NCBI GenBank assembly: GCA_036186865.1
Contig: AP025041.1
Location: 40,076,463-40,140,462 of the forward strand
Reading direction: 5' to 3'
DNA: 64,000 bases
Source: Eustoma russellianum
Taxonomy: Eukaryota > Streptophyta > Magnoliopsida > Gentianales > Gentianaceae
The notes beneath the pieces were generated by a model. The model saw nothing but the letters and a program-made list of their open reading frames with translations, did no database searches and was not told where the DNA came from. Positions 10,429 through 21,911 of the stretch are shown here, piece after piece (the first letter of the stretch is position 1; the number at the start of each line of letters is the position of its first letter). The translations under genes and the position numbers were made by a program.

Positions 10429-11766
10429 ATAGCCTCGGCTGGACCCTCAAAACATCCTCGCAGTCACAAGCGAAAGCAAACCGCTGGAGTTGTTGAACCC
10501 CAACAACTCATTTCCATTCGTGAAAATCTCCAAGGAAAATTTTCCTTGGTTAAAGAAATTCGATCCAGAGATAACCAAACCACCTCGTCACACCGGAAAA
10601 GAAGTACATATTTCCTTGTACTCCAATATGCTCTTTGAAGAATGGCACACCAACAACCGTCCTATTGTTCCACTCAAGCTCTTGATTCTCAGCGATTTTT
10701 CCGAGACTCATATGGTCAAATTGTGTCTTTGCTCGAGTATCAAGGTTGGACCTCTCTCTGGTCCAGACTTGATATGCAGAGTTTCTCCCGGGAGCACACC
10801 CGGATGTTTTATGCAAATCTGTGGGTTACTCCACAGTCTGAATCTCAATCCTTCTCGCTAAACACTGTCATTGATGGTACGCCCATCAGCTTTTCCATTC
10901 CTGAAATTCGTGAAGTCCTCAGGATAAGAAACGAAGGGCTAAGTGATTTTTCCGTATTTGACTAGAGCAGTAAATACGGAATACCCGAACAAGATGTAAA
11001 GTTTGATCTGGGGTTCTTTTCCTCTCGAAAGACTCAGAACATGGCTCTCATGGATCGCATCTTGTTGGCCATTGTCACTTACTGTGTAAATGGTAAGTCG
11101 ACAAGAAATCCAAGCAACATGGATTTCTACGTCACTTACCGCATCAAACATGAAACCCAACTAAATTTTGCCTGGATTATGATTGAAGTCATGTTTGCTG
11201 CTCTTCGGAAAACTTTCAAAACTTTACCTTTTGCCAATCTCATCACCATTCTTCTCAAAACAAAAGGTATTGTCATTCCTGAGAATGAACTCACGCCGGT
11301 GGCAAATACGGACTATTACAGCAATTACAATATTACCCAAGCCATCGACTCTCAAAAACGAAAAGCCACTACTATTCCCAGTCTTGATGATGAGGCTGAA
11401 GCAGAGCCTCAGGCAGATGTTGAGTCAAGTACCGTGGCACAGCTGTGTGCCCAAATTCAATCCTTAGAGCAATCTGTTCAGCAGCTTCAACTCAGAGATG
11501 CACGTCATGAATATCGAACTAATGCTCTGAAGCCAGCTCTCCTCCGTGAATTTCCTTGGGCCTACGTTCCTCCTAATTTTGATGATTTAAGGGGAGAACC
11601 TACTGGAGATGCTGCTAGTGCCGGAGACGCTGCTGGTGTTGGTGCTGGTGGAAGTGGACAGGCTGGCGGGAGTGGTCAGCAAACGGGTGGATTTGCAGAG
11701 TTTGCATCAAGCAGTTTCAGTTTTGGAGATTTGCAGCCGCCTGGTGGAAGTGGTGGTGGTCTGTAG
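10429..11766 (+). pseudogene. Element B ORF3 (env-position extra ORF), broken
   Basis: Homologous to ORF3 of element C. From the N-terminus: a basic, nuclear-signal-like patch (SHKRKQ), NFPWLK, LLFEEW-like and MFYANLW motifs, SFSLNTVIDG, then LLAIVTYCVNGKS and YVTYRI, an acidic linker, a coiled-coil-like glutamine-rich stretch and a glycine-rich C-terminus (about 11590-11766). The MFYANLW/VIDG region resembles the domain annotated in plant genomes as putative plant transposon protein; that name is from memory. The start position reads ATA where C has ATG. At least two frame changes occur (near 10530 and 10650-10700) and a TAG lies at 10963-10965. Position after pol is like the env-like gene of SIRE elements, but I see no convincing signal peptide or membrane anchor, so envelope function is not supported. 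Confidence 0.7.
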
Positions 11767-11940
11767 TTCTCTTTTATTATTTCTAATGGATTAACATGTT
11801 CAGTTGGTGACTTGCAACTTTATGTTTTCTATTTATCTTTCCCCTATGTCATTGGTTTTATATTGATATTTATGAACATTGTTTGCATCATCTCTTGCGG
11901 ATTTTTTCGTTATCTCCGTAGTTGTATCTGTTGCACTTTG

Positions 11941-12014
11941 TGAGGGGGAGCATGTGTTAAGGGGGAGTCAACTTAAAATAATGCACGTTCTGAAATCATC
12001 AAAAAGAGGGAGAA
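11941..12014 (+). other. Element B polypurine tracts
   Basis: Three purine tracts precede the 3' LTR: GAGGGGGAG (about 11943), AAGGGGGAG (about 11959), and AAAAAGAGGGAGAA ending at 12014 against the LTR. Repeated tracts of this type are known in Sireviruses; the last is the one expected to prime plus-strand DNA. Confidence 0.8.
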
Positions 12015-13508
12015 TTTTAGAATATGGTTTGGTTTTGATGATTTGCACAAGGTTGGCACTTGGAAAATCAGATTAGGCGCTTCATGTTGTGTGTTTGAAG
12101 TCAGTGTACTTCGAACACCCACTTCAGGCGCTTAATGTACCTTGGTAGAGTCCAGTACACTTCGAACGCCTGCATTAGGCGCTTTATGTGAAGTGTCTGG
12201 ATGTGCGTACACTTTGAACGCCTAGATTAGTCGCTTCATGTGAAGTGTATGAAAGTCAGGACACTTCGAACGCCTACATTAGGCGCTTCATGTGTCCTGA
12301 TGAAAAGTGCGAACACTTCGAACGCCTACATTAGGCGTTTCAAGTGTTTCACCAAGTCAAAAGTACTTTTCTTTGAATGGACACGTTCTCCCAAAGTCCT
12401 TTTCTGAGAAAATGTAAGTTTCAGTTCGAACAAGCATGAAGTGCTACATTAGGTACTTCATGGGACTTCGAACGCCTTCAGTTGCCAACATAAGGCGCTT
12501 AATGTGACTTCGAACGACTGTTCTTTTTCACATTAAGCGCTCAATGTTACATCGAAAGCCTATACACTAGACACATTAGGCGCTTCATGTGACCAACGGT
12601 TCAAATGTCTCTGTGCTTCATTTTCTAACCCAGTTGACTCTTTGTACCCTCTTCTTTTAGTGTTATTTTCACAGGTTTTCTCTCACACCCAAAGTTGCCA
12701 GTTTTCCATTCTTGGTCATGGTTCTGGATCTTCTCCAAAAAGTTTTTCTACATGCCAAGAGAAGATCTCCAAGAATGATAAGGTATCATCACAAGCTGCC
12801 AAAGCCCATTATTGGCTGTGTAGAGGCTTTCAAACGGGAAGAAATTTGAAGGTTGATAAAATAAGGGTTTCTTCCATTTTCTTCTCCAACTTTCTACTTT
12901 GGAAGCTCTCAAATTCTCTCAAGCTCAAGCTCTCAAAATACTTGTAATATTTGTACAATTTACTTTATTGTTGAGAGTGTTTATTGTAAGAAGAAGAAGA
13001 GTCTTCGTCTTGGCGAGATCATATTGTGAGAGATTGGGTAGATTGTTGGTCAAGGAGCAAGGGTGCTTCTTGTTTGAGATTTCTAGACTTTGAAGGGTTA
13101 GTTGATAGTGTGTGGTGCACTATTCTCCCTACAAGATTTCTTTGAGGGAAAAGAAGATCTTTGGAGGCTAAACTTCAAAGGGTTAGATTTCTTGGTTGTG
13201 GTCTAGGCAAGGTGCCTAGTTTTTCTATTTTCTGGATTTTGTTCTTGATTGTTGTTTCCCCCAAAAGAAATAACAATCCCATTTAAAAATCCTTCTTGTG
13301 AAACATCAAGAAGGTAGAGGAATAGAGTCATTTGACTTGAACCTCTATACATACTTGTGTTCTTTATTTTCTTGCAAGTCTTTATTCTTTCTAAAGAACA
13401 CACCCAAGTATTGGTTGCACTTCAAAACGAAAAATAGCCATAAAATATCCATACTTGGTGAACACACTATTCAACCCCTCCTTCTAGTGTGTTCTAAGGG
13501 ACCTAACA
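12015..13508 (+). repeat. Element B 3' LTR
   Basis: 1,494 bp matching 3748-5239 with scattered substitutions. The first dinucleotide is TT instead of TG; the end CCTAACA is intact and abuts the target duplication GCAAC. The repeat array recurs at about 12073-12595. Confidence 0.92.
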
Positions 13509-14620
13509 GCAACATGGCACCTATGCTTCTTCTCAACATGTTTTCTGCTATGATCTTCATTGCTTGCTGGCCGAGTTCGGATTAGCCTCTGCTGGTAAGA
13601 CTCTGACAACTTTTACATTATTGCATTTAGATGCTTGTGCATGAAAAAAGATTATATACAAGACCAGCTAGTTTCATTTCATCAGTGTAATTGATTACAA
13701 AGGTCTCTGCATTAAGTTTTTTCAAATTTTTCAGAGAATCCATATGTGATAATATCATCTTCTTTTTTTTACACCATTATCATCTATATAAGACGATATA
13801 ACTCTGTTATTTTTGTACTCAGAAAGCGTTGAAAAATCAAGTCCCTCATGCAGTTCAGCTGTTGCAGTGAAGAGTGGAGACACCTGTTTTGATATCTCAA
13901 AGGGATTTAACATGTCCCTCTCATCCTTTGAGGCAATCAATCCAAACGTCAACTGTGATCATCTCTTTGTTGGTCAGTGGCTTTGCGTTAAAGGTAAGAC
14001 TCCAACTACCAGTACATTTTCCCTTTTCATGTTTATGCATGAATAAACGCTCTTCTTGTAGTAGTTTTACAAAAGAAAGAGAAAACTAAATGTAGTTTTC
14101 GTTACACGAGACCAACTAAAATCTAATCTTTTTTATCACTGTAATTAAGAAGGTCTTTATGTTCACATTTTTCGACTTCTCATGGGAAATGAGAATTTGG
14201 AGAATCTACTTGTTGTGGTGCATCCTTTGGTGAATAGAATATCACCTTTCATTTTAAAGAAAGAATATGTGTTGAAACTTGGGCTTACATGAAATGAGAC
14301 CCATATCCATTCAAAATTTTAGGACAATGGATGGTATTACCTTATCATCATATTAACCCATGTATTTTATCTTAAAATGTCCAATGTGAGACAATATTCT
14401 CAACAGTGTCATTCTATTGTTTACATTTTCAGCAGCAAGTGTTGAAAAATCAAGTCCGGTGTGCACTTCAGTGGTTGGAGTGAAGAGTGGAGACACATGT
14501 TTTGATATCTCCAAGGGATTCAACAAAACCCTCTCCTCTTTTAATGCAATCAATCCAAACGTCAACTGCAATGGTCTTTTTGTTGGTCAGTGGCTTTGCG
14601 CTAACGGGACTGTGATCTAA

Positions 14621-15130
14621 AGTCTTCTCAAGAAAGACTATCTGCATCTGGTCATGCAACTGATTAGGCATCAATATCAAGTTTGATTTTATATACATGT
14701 GCTCGCAGTGGAGCTTTTCAATTGATGTATGAAGTTCTTTATGTGTTTCACCAAGTTTGTTCTCTTTTTTAGTTCGCTGTAATTTTCTTCCTTGGTGCTA
14801 CCATATTACATAGCAAAGAAATTGTTCTTCCTTTTTTAATAACTCCAATGTTGAAGAATCCTTGATTGATTGGTACCTAGTGTGACATGACATGCCTGAC
14901 ACATGGTCAATTTGAAAACATAACAATATATGCAAGTGCAAAAAAGCAATACCTGACACAAGCTCATTTGCGATGCCTTCAAAAAAGCAATATATGCAAG
15001 TGCAAAGGGATAATCGTCAAGTTCACAAGTGCCATGAACTTACGCACGAGCATGAAACCACATCATTTAAGATATAACTATTAGATTCATTACAATCACT
15101 CTAGATAAAGGTGCATAAAGTGTAAGCTAT
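14621..15130. other. LysM-1 3' flank, no gene seen
   Basis: Presumed 3' UTR and flank. The segment at about 14750-14830 is similar to 59720-59790 downstream of LysM-2 (shared TTCGCTGTAATTTTCTT), which shows that the gene duplication included the 3' flank. A short direct repeat (AAAAAGCAATA...GCAAGTGCAAA) occurs at about 14928-15005. No coding signal. Confidence 0.5.
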
Positions 15131-15750
15131 TTTTTTAGGTTTCTTTTCTTGATATTGCTCAAACCAACTCAAATGCTTCCTAAAATAAGAAAGAAGAAGA
15201 TGAGAAATAATAAATGGATACACGATATTTCAAGTGGTTCAAATCTCTTTGATTCTACTCCAATAACACTTTGTTTCCAAAGTGGACATTTAACAACAAT
15301 TTTTTGATTGCCTTCAACAAGGAACAAAAACAACAACGAGAACTATTGCACTAACAATTGTGCAATGTAAAATACTATAACAACTACAAGTACGATTCTT
15401 AAGGCTCTTCTACTTGCTTCTTTATAGGTTCAACAAAGTTATACAAAGAACATTTACTAAATAGGTTTTGAAAATTAGTGAAATTACAATTTGGAATAAG
15501 TTTAATTCACGAGCAATATATCAAATATGTTTGGTTCCTCTTGTGTTAGACTTCTATTCTTGTAATACTGCAATGAAAACAAACAATAAGAGCTTAAAAG
15601 GTCACCGACATAATACAAGTCAAGGTATCTCAATGAATCAAAGCATTATTTCTTCGGATAAAATAACCCAAAATGCAATGTTACCTTTTAGATACCCAAA
15701 GATACGCTTAATGATAACTAGATGTGGTTTTTTAGACATACTTTGAAATA

Positions 15751-15758
15751 TAGCACAA

Positions 15759-15791
<33 letters not shown>

Positions 15792-16475
15792 AAACAATCA
15801 TACCGAGTATATCCCAACGACTACAAAAGCTATCGCTAGGGTCTGGAGAGAGTGAGAGGCAGGCAAACAATACCTCCATCCCAAGGGATAGAGAGTTTGC
15901 TTCCAGTGAGACCCTCGTCTCCATATGTACCTAAATAGATAGCACAATAATATGAATATGCACTAGTGAAAGGATTTTATTAAACATAAACTGAAACCTT
16001 CCGATATTGAAATAGTCATGAGAGTGGATATGCACAAATAGTTGAAAGACAAATACCGAACCAAAAAAAGTGCAAAGTCAGCCTACAGTGTAAATACTAT
16101 CTAATCCTCTAATTATGCTCTAAGGTGCACCTACATCCTGCCTACCCCTCCTTAACCTTAATCCTCTGCCTCCATGACCTCCTATCCTGGATCATGTCCT
16201 CCGAGAAGTGCAACTCTAGTAAGTCATGCCTAATTTGCTCATCCTACGCAAGTGTGGGCCTGCCTTTACTCTTTTTTTCTTCTACAGTGAGGCTTTAAAT
16301 TGCTCTGACAGACGTCGTTGTCTGTCTCTTCTTGACATGCCTAAGCCATCTCAGTCTTCACTCTCTTATCTTATCTGTTACACTAGTCATCCCTAACCTT
16401 TCTCGATATACCTCATTTCTTATCCTGTCTAGCCTTGTATGCCCACACATCCACCTTACCTACTGTACACACGCA
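15751..16475 (-). mobile_element. 5'-truncated RTE-type LINE (minus), possibly with a TS-type SINE tail
   Basis: On the minus strand, 16475-16085 encodes, with stops, the C-terminus typical of plant RTE LINEs (RLDRIRNEV-like, RWL-HVK-like, KGRPTLA, EDMIQDRRSWRQRI). Then comes about 150 bp of UTR and a tail at 15938-15759 with the GAGGGTCT...CCAGACCC-type sequence common to RTE 3' ends and TS SINEs, ending in (TTG)n (plus strand AAC). Element M resumes on both sides (RPDIF at 16476; the RNase H region from 15750), so this block is an insertion in M. ATAGCACAA occurs at 15750-15758 and 15939-15947. This could mark a separate SINE insertion of about 180 bp or be chance. Confidence 0.7.
15757..15792 (+). 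repeat. (AAC)n microsatellite, LINE/SINE tail
   Basis: About eleven AAC units form the 3' tail of the minus-strand LINE/SINE (TTG on its own strand). Confidence 0.9.
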
Positions 16476-17265
16476 GAAAAAATATCCGGTCTAGTAGCTG
16501 TCAAATAAGTAAACTATCAATCATTCTTCTAGATTTTGTCACATGAATCGACTTTTTTCGTCTTTATCGAGCTTAGCATTTGTGTTCACCGGAGTAGTCC
16601 ACTCATACCATCTTGGAACTTGTACTTCTTTAGAATATCATTAGTGTACTTGGTTTGAGAAATATACACTCGTTCTTTTTTTTGTTTCACTCGAAGTCCA
16701 AGGAAGTATTTGAGCTCAACCATCACGCTCATCTCAAATTCACCTTCCATACACTTAACCAAATACTTACAGAAATAATTATTAGTAGCACCAAAGAAAA
16801 TATCATCAATATAAATTTGTATACGTGAATAACATTTCCGTTTTCCTTTTATTAACAAGGAGGTATCAAAACATCATTTTTTAATAGGAAGTTGATTAAT
16901 TTCTCGTATCAAGCTCTAGGAGCTTGTTTAAGTTCAAAACGAGCCTTTTTCAGTTTGAAGATATAAGTTGGATAACCATTATATTCAAGGCCCGATGGTT
17001 GAGCTACGTATAATTCTTCTTCAAAAATTCTATTTAAGAAGACCGACTTTACATCCATTTGATATAATTTAAAATCTATAAAGCATCCATAGGCTAACAA
17101 CTCCAATAGCCTCTAATCTTGCTACGGGAGCAAAGGTTTCATCATATTCAATTTATTCTTCTTGTCTACACCTCTGAGCCACTAATCTAGCTTTACTTCT
17201 CATTATCCCTTGGTTATCCATTTTATTTTTAAACATCCATTTAGCTTCAATAGTAGGATGATTAT

Positions 17266-19912
17266 TGTAGGACCTGTAAGGCACCACTAGAAAGGGGGTT
17301 GAAAGTGGTGCAAAAATTTTGGTTTTTAAAATATTTTGACCCAAAAATCCAACTTCTGAAAACAGTTTCTGTTTTCCGATCCTGATTGGAAATGTTTAAA
17401 AGATCAGGTTACAGGTCTTCAAAAATTCTAGGAGAGATTCTACTCTCAGATGTTCTGAGTATCTCCTAAAAATTTCAGATCAAAATTCAACCTCTAACCC
17501 TTTGAAATATTGTTTGTGATCAGATTGCACCAATCTGCCAGAAACAGCAGTCTGATTTGAAAATTTTATTTCGATTAATCCGTAACTCCAAATGATCTGA
17601 AAATTTAATGAAAATCCTCCTAAGATATTTATTTTAATGGGTTGAAACAGTTTTGAAAAATTCCTTTGGTAAGTATGCGAAATACGTTCAAGTTCTCAAC
17701 TTTTGCAAATCTGAAAACCAGATTGCACTAGTCTGATAATTCTTAATGTTTGATTGACTTATACTTATCCAAATGGGTTGAAACTTATGCCAAATGAAAC
17801 TTAAGAGATGTGGCTATGTTTATGTAAAAATTTTATAATTTTTGAAATTCGTTTACTATTTTTAAGAATGCAACGAAATGGATGCAGAATGCTGGAAACT
17901 GAAAGTACTGTGCAGTAAAGTGAAGAACACAAAGAATTTTATACCGGTTCGGTTAAATCAATCTACTCCAGTCTTCGAGGACACCTTCCTCGGTTATCAC
18001 TAAACAAAATTAACACCTTACCACAAGGATTGCTGGAGTTATACACCAACTCCAACCCTTTACACACATACAAACAATCACAATGATCACGAACACAACC
18101 ACCGAAAGAATGAAGGTTTGATCACACCTTGATCAACCTTTTACAACAATAAGGCATGTATGGTGGTATTAATAAAGCCTATTCAACATGTTTGAATATG
18201 AATACAATAGGCTTGAGACGAGAAGAAGAAGAAAGAAATGTAGAAGAAGAGAGTAAAGAGTCTTTTTGCACTTTGGAAATTATGAGACTTGTCTTGCATT
18301 TGAGTGGCTCTCTTCTCTTCCTTTATCAAGACTTGGCCGCCCCCTAGGGCATTTCTTCACCTTGAGAATTCTCTTTTATGTCCTTGGAAGAATGCGTTGT
18401 ATAGATGTGGCATCATCTTGCTTACTTGGTACAACTTGATTGTATGATTGTCTTGACCTTGCTTACTTGGCACTCCTTGATTGGATGAGTTTTTTCATCA
18501 CTTAGTGGATGAAAAAATCTGAGAATAAAATGAAAAACATGTACCAAATTGAATTTCAAAACATTGCCAAATATTATACAATCAATACCCTCAAATTTGG
18601 AAGCAAATTTCATCACAATTGAAGACAAAAATCGGCCTACACTATTCTCACATGCTGAATTTTCAGCATGTGTTTCATTTGCTAGAAAGTTTGAAATGTT
18701 ACCTTGTGTAGCCTCCATTATGTCACTAACCTTGTATGTCGTATTCTCCACCAATCAAGATGCCGCATAAGCTCCATCAAGGCTGAGATAGGCGTGTGAT
18801 GTGTCTTGAGCATATGCTGAATTTCACTTTTGTAAACTTTGTCAAATATTGCACAATAATTACACACATATGGTATATTCCAATCAGCCCTAATTTGAAT
18901 GTTCTAGTACACTTTAATATGTATTGAATATGTAAAAAACGTCTAGATACATGCTACATGTCATGCCTATCTCGTAGAAAACCGAATTTTTGACTTTTGT
19001 CGATTACGCGATTTTTCTCCGATTAAAGTCAAACTTTTTCCACATGTTATATATATTATGTCACACATAATATACATAAAATGAGTTAAATATTCATCTC
19101 ACAGGCTGTTTAACATTGGCGCCCACATATGCTTAAAAAGTGAATTTGAAATCTCCACAATTTGGCCTTAATTGGGGATGATTTGTGTGTGCCAATATGA
19201 AATGATTTTATGGATGAGTGAACCATGTTAGCCACAAAATTTGTCGCTATTTTTGAAGTGTAGGGGCTGGCCATATATATGGCAAGTACGTGACACGTTG
19301 GCGAAGTTTCGGTTGTCGCCGATACGACAATTTTTGGTTTACAACCTTGTAACGTGTTGTAATAATTTTGTCATCACCATGACTTATATCATATGATATA
19401 AGATCTGAATATACTTATAAATATGAGGTAAGTATAGTGGTGTGACGTTGACGTACGTTCGTAATATATGTAACGTGTCGGTAATACGTCGGAATATATG
19501 TGTATTGTGTCCTTTTAAAAAAATCTGAATATATATATAATACATATATATAAAACGTGTGAATAATAAGGAGAGGAGACTTTCCATTTCCATGTCTGTT
19601 GCCATCATGCCTTCTCCAAATATATCTCCATTTAGTGAACTACTTAGTTCATTTAACTAAGTATTTCACTTAATGAACTAGTTTAGTTCATTAATTGTGG
19701 CACCTGAAAATAGTTTAAACACAACAAATGTTTGCCATTTGATGTAAGCTTTAAAGCTTCATGGCTTATTAGTACGGCAACATTATATATAAAGTATATA
19801 AGGCAAGTTTGTCGCAATAAGGTGTCAAGTAATAAATTGTGTTGTGCATTTCTTTAACACACGTTATTTAAATCATGCATTTTGTGAATCACTCAAACTC
19901 TTTTTCTCAACA
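17266..19912 (-). repeat. Solo LTR H of the element G family (minus)
   Basis: 2,647 bp. On the minus strand it starts TGTTGAGAAAAAGAG and ends GGTCCTACA, as in the LTRs of G and F. The target duplication ATTAT is exact at 17261-17265 and 19913-19917. It interrupts the RT of M, whose frame can be followed on both sides. No internal region is present, so the element was lost by LTR-LTR recombination. The family palindromes CATGCTGAATTTTCAGCATG (about 18651-18670) and CTTATATCATATGATATAAG (about 19382-19401) are present. Confidence 0.92.
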
Positions 19913-20140
19913 ATTATTAGGTTTATGAACTAACTTCGAAAAATTACTTATTTCAAATTGATTTAACTCTTCTTGCATAGCTATTACCCAATCTTCATCA
20001 ACTATAGCTCGTTTTATGTTTTTAGGTTCAACTTGTGAGATAAATGCATTTTTATAAAAAAAAATTCCTCGTTAACATGTCTTAGCTTGTTTCTCCTGAT
20101 ATTAATTTTTTAGGGCTATCTTTCTTACATTTAAATGAAT

Positions 20141-21239
20141 GCGACAACTATACTGATTCGTTTCCTATCATTAGATAATAACCAATTCTTAATAAGATAA
20201 AAGGCTAAAAATTATCTTCTTTTGAATCAAAATATCTAGCGTACGCCTGCCATTAGATAGCTTACAACAAGTAAGATAAACGACCAGACATTTTTGTTGA
20301 CGGTGATTATTTTGTACAACTGAGAATTGATATATTATCATTTTTAATCTGCATTATCAAACGAAATGATTACTCATTGATCATTCCCTGAATTGAGTTA
20401 CCAAGTTTTTAACGAATGTAAAGATAACATACAATAAGTATACAAAATTTTGTATTTCGTCCGGTTATAAAAAAAAAAAGAGACAGATGAGAACGGTAAA
20501 TAAAATTTCTTAATAGTTGAGATATATTCAATGTTAGCCCTCTCTCTTATATTGCCACCTAGCTTCAATTGACTATTCTTCTCCTTCGCCCGATTTCCAG
20601 CAATTCCTTCCCTTTCTTATGACGAATTAAGCCACCTAAACAAACGTACCTACTCTGACAGTTTTTTTTCTTTTCCGTTTTGTCACGTGTAAGTCATTTA
20701 TTAGTCACGTGTACCGCGTCCCCTTTCCCAAGTCATCAAAACCCATTTGAAACATTTGACTCATGTCCTACCAAGGAGATCACATGTGTGATCTTTTAGA
20801 GGTAGTTTTGTTGACTTCAAAACTGACGTACCAGCGCATAGGTCAGACATCTGACATGCTAATGTCAGTTTTGATGAACGTTGAGATTTTACTTTTAACA
20901 ATCTTGACATAGATCAGTTGGTATTCAAATTTGATTTTTTTCAATAGGTACATGGCTCGATTCTAAATGTTTTACTGTTGTTAGAGCAAAGATTCAGTTT
21001 GTAGTGAACACCTTGTGTGAGCTCCTTATGTAAGACATAATCAATCTAAAAGGCTACGGAGCTCCTAATTTATATACTGAACAATGGCCCTTAGGGATCG
21101 GCCGATGAAACCCCCAATACTAGAGATTCGACTTTTGTTGCAAGATTTTACTCTCTAACAACCCTAATTATTTTCTTTTTTTTCCAGTCAGATGCATATA
21201 TGTATTTATAACGGGACACAATAGCTTTTGCAATTTGAC
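20141..21239. other. Intergenic segment without recognised gene; two G-boxes
   Basis: About 1.1 kb, AT-rich, with no convincing reading frame on either strand. Two TCACGTGTA sites (CACGTG at 20684-20689 and 20706-20711) lie 22 bp apart in a CT-rich context. G-boxes are common in plant promoters, but no gene follows. TATTTATAAC occurs at about 21210. Confidence 0.4.
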
Positions 21240-21783
21240 AGGATGAGGGACCATGAGTTCCTTGCTCATCGACAAAGTTTTCTGCAATTCTTTTAGTGGG
21301 GAAAAGACAGAAGAAAAAGATTATATTTTTTTATCGAAGATTATTGGCTTGCACGGAAGATTCTTAATGGATTTTTTTCCTCTCTCCACGGCACATAAAC
21401 AACGGAAAAAACACTAATAGGATTCCCTAGATCTAACTGTGTCTTTTATCCTCCTCCGAATAGGAAGAGCAACTGAACTTGAACTATCTAGTATCTCTCA
21501 TTCAAAAGTTATAACAGCTAAGTTTAGCTGTCGCTTCATACATTGTTTTTGACGATAATTATTTTATGCAAATGAATCACCATTATCATGCAATTCAATT
21601 ACTCTGGTAGCTTTATTATACTGACAATTGGAAGTGTGCCACATGGAAAAAAAGAATGGTTTGTTGTGTTTGTCTTTAAAATTTTTGTCTTACCTATCTG
21701 GCTCTATCAAGATTCTATAGCCTGGAATTTTCCATAAACCCTTGCATTTTCTACAGGATTATGTATTTCCACCAATGAAGAAG
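21240..21783. repeat. Duplicated non-coding unit U1, left part
   Basis: Similar to U2 (36195-36521 and 37490-37840). Landmarks present in both: AAAGACAGAA, CTCTCCACGGCACATAAA, TCTTTTATCCTCCTCCGAATA, GACGATAAT, CTGACAATTGGAAGTGTGCC, TTATTTCCACCAA-GAAGAAGG. The unit continues beyond element C at 31757-31826. Its nature is unknown: no reading frame is conserved between copies. Confidence 0.75.
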
Positions 21784-21911
21784 TGTTAAGTTGTAAAACG
21801 TTTTGATGATGAAAAGATGTTCTGAATAAGTTAAATTTGTGTTTGATATTTGATGCAAGATGGGCAAATCACACTATGTCCAAAGATGGTTGAGATTGGA
21901 ACTCACTGGTT

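Larger units (their letters stand above)
3748..13508 (+). mobile_element. Element B: Sirevirus-type copia with extra ORF after pol, inserted in LysM-1 exon 1
   Basis: Complete boundaries: 5' LTR 3748-5239, tRNA-Met-type PBS, gag remnant, pol, ORF3, several purine tracts, 3' LTR 12015-13508. The target duplication GCAAC is at 3743-3747 and 13509-13513. Joining the flanks gives the exon-1 sequence expected from LysM-2. A downstream extra ORF and repeated purine tracts are known hallmarks of the Sirevirus (SIRE/Maximus) group of copia elements. The gag lacks its capsid part and pol carries stops and frameshifts, so this copy cannot move alone. The LTRs differ by scattered substitutions, so the insertion is not brand new. 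Confidence 0.93.
3730..14620 (+). pseudogene. LysM-1: secreted two-LysM gene, split by element B and carrying an exon-1 lesion
   Basis: Three-exon gene paralogous to LysM-2. Exon 1 is 3730-3747, then 9,761 bp of element B, then 13514-13594 (13509-13513 is the duplicated GCAAC). Exon 2 is 13823-13993 and exon 3 is 14436-14620 (TAA). Exons 2 and 3 are 171 and 185 nt, the same as in LysM-2, and each encodes one LysM fold (KSGDTCFDISKGFN, INPNVNC, VGQWLC). The right part of exon 1 encodes the hydrophobic signal region (LLLNMFSAMIFI). There it is one base shorter than LysM-2 between the ATT codon and the donor, and it runs into TAG at 13583-13585. LysM proteins bind N-acetylglucosamine glycans such as chitin. 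No functional product is expected here. What cannot be told is which lesion came first. Confidence 0.9.
15130..20140 (-). pseudogene. Element M: decayed Sirevirus-like copia remnant (minus), hosting a LINE tail and solo LTR H
   Basis: Read from high to low coordinates. At 20140-19918: the start of the RT region (NAFISQVE, MQEELNQFE-like). Solo LTR H interrupts at 19912-17266. At 17260-16476: RT continues (KARLVAQ; MDVKSVFLN; YIDDIFFGATN, with YIDD rather than YVDD; ISQTKYT; RPDIF). The LINE insertion covers about 16475-15751. At 15750-15460: an RNase H-region fragment (HLVIIKRIFGYLKG). At about 15420-15130: an LTR piece matching the end of the element C LTR in reverse (shared ACTTTGTTTCCAAAGTGG). 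So M is related to C but much older: no gag, no integrase, no ORF3, many stops. Edges are approximate. Confidence 0.8.

Noticed and set aside
9838..10638. 266-residue open frame after pol of element B
   Set aside because: It crosses the repeat array and a C/T-rich leader, has low-complexity composition and no counterpart in C; only its last part overlaps ORF3.
15718..15924. Valine-rich minus-strand frame
   Set aside because: It is a translation of the (AAC)n tail of the LINE/SINE.
20684..20711. Promoter of an unseen host gene at the paired G-boxes
   Set aside because: No reading frame or splice pattern follows on either strand before element C; recorded only as motifs.
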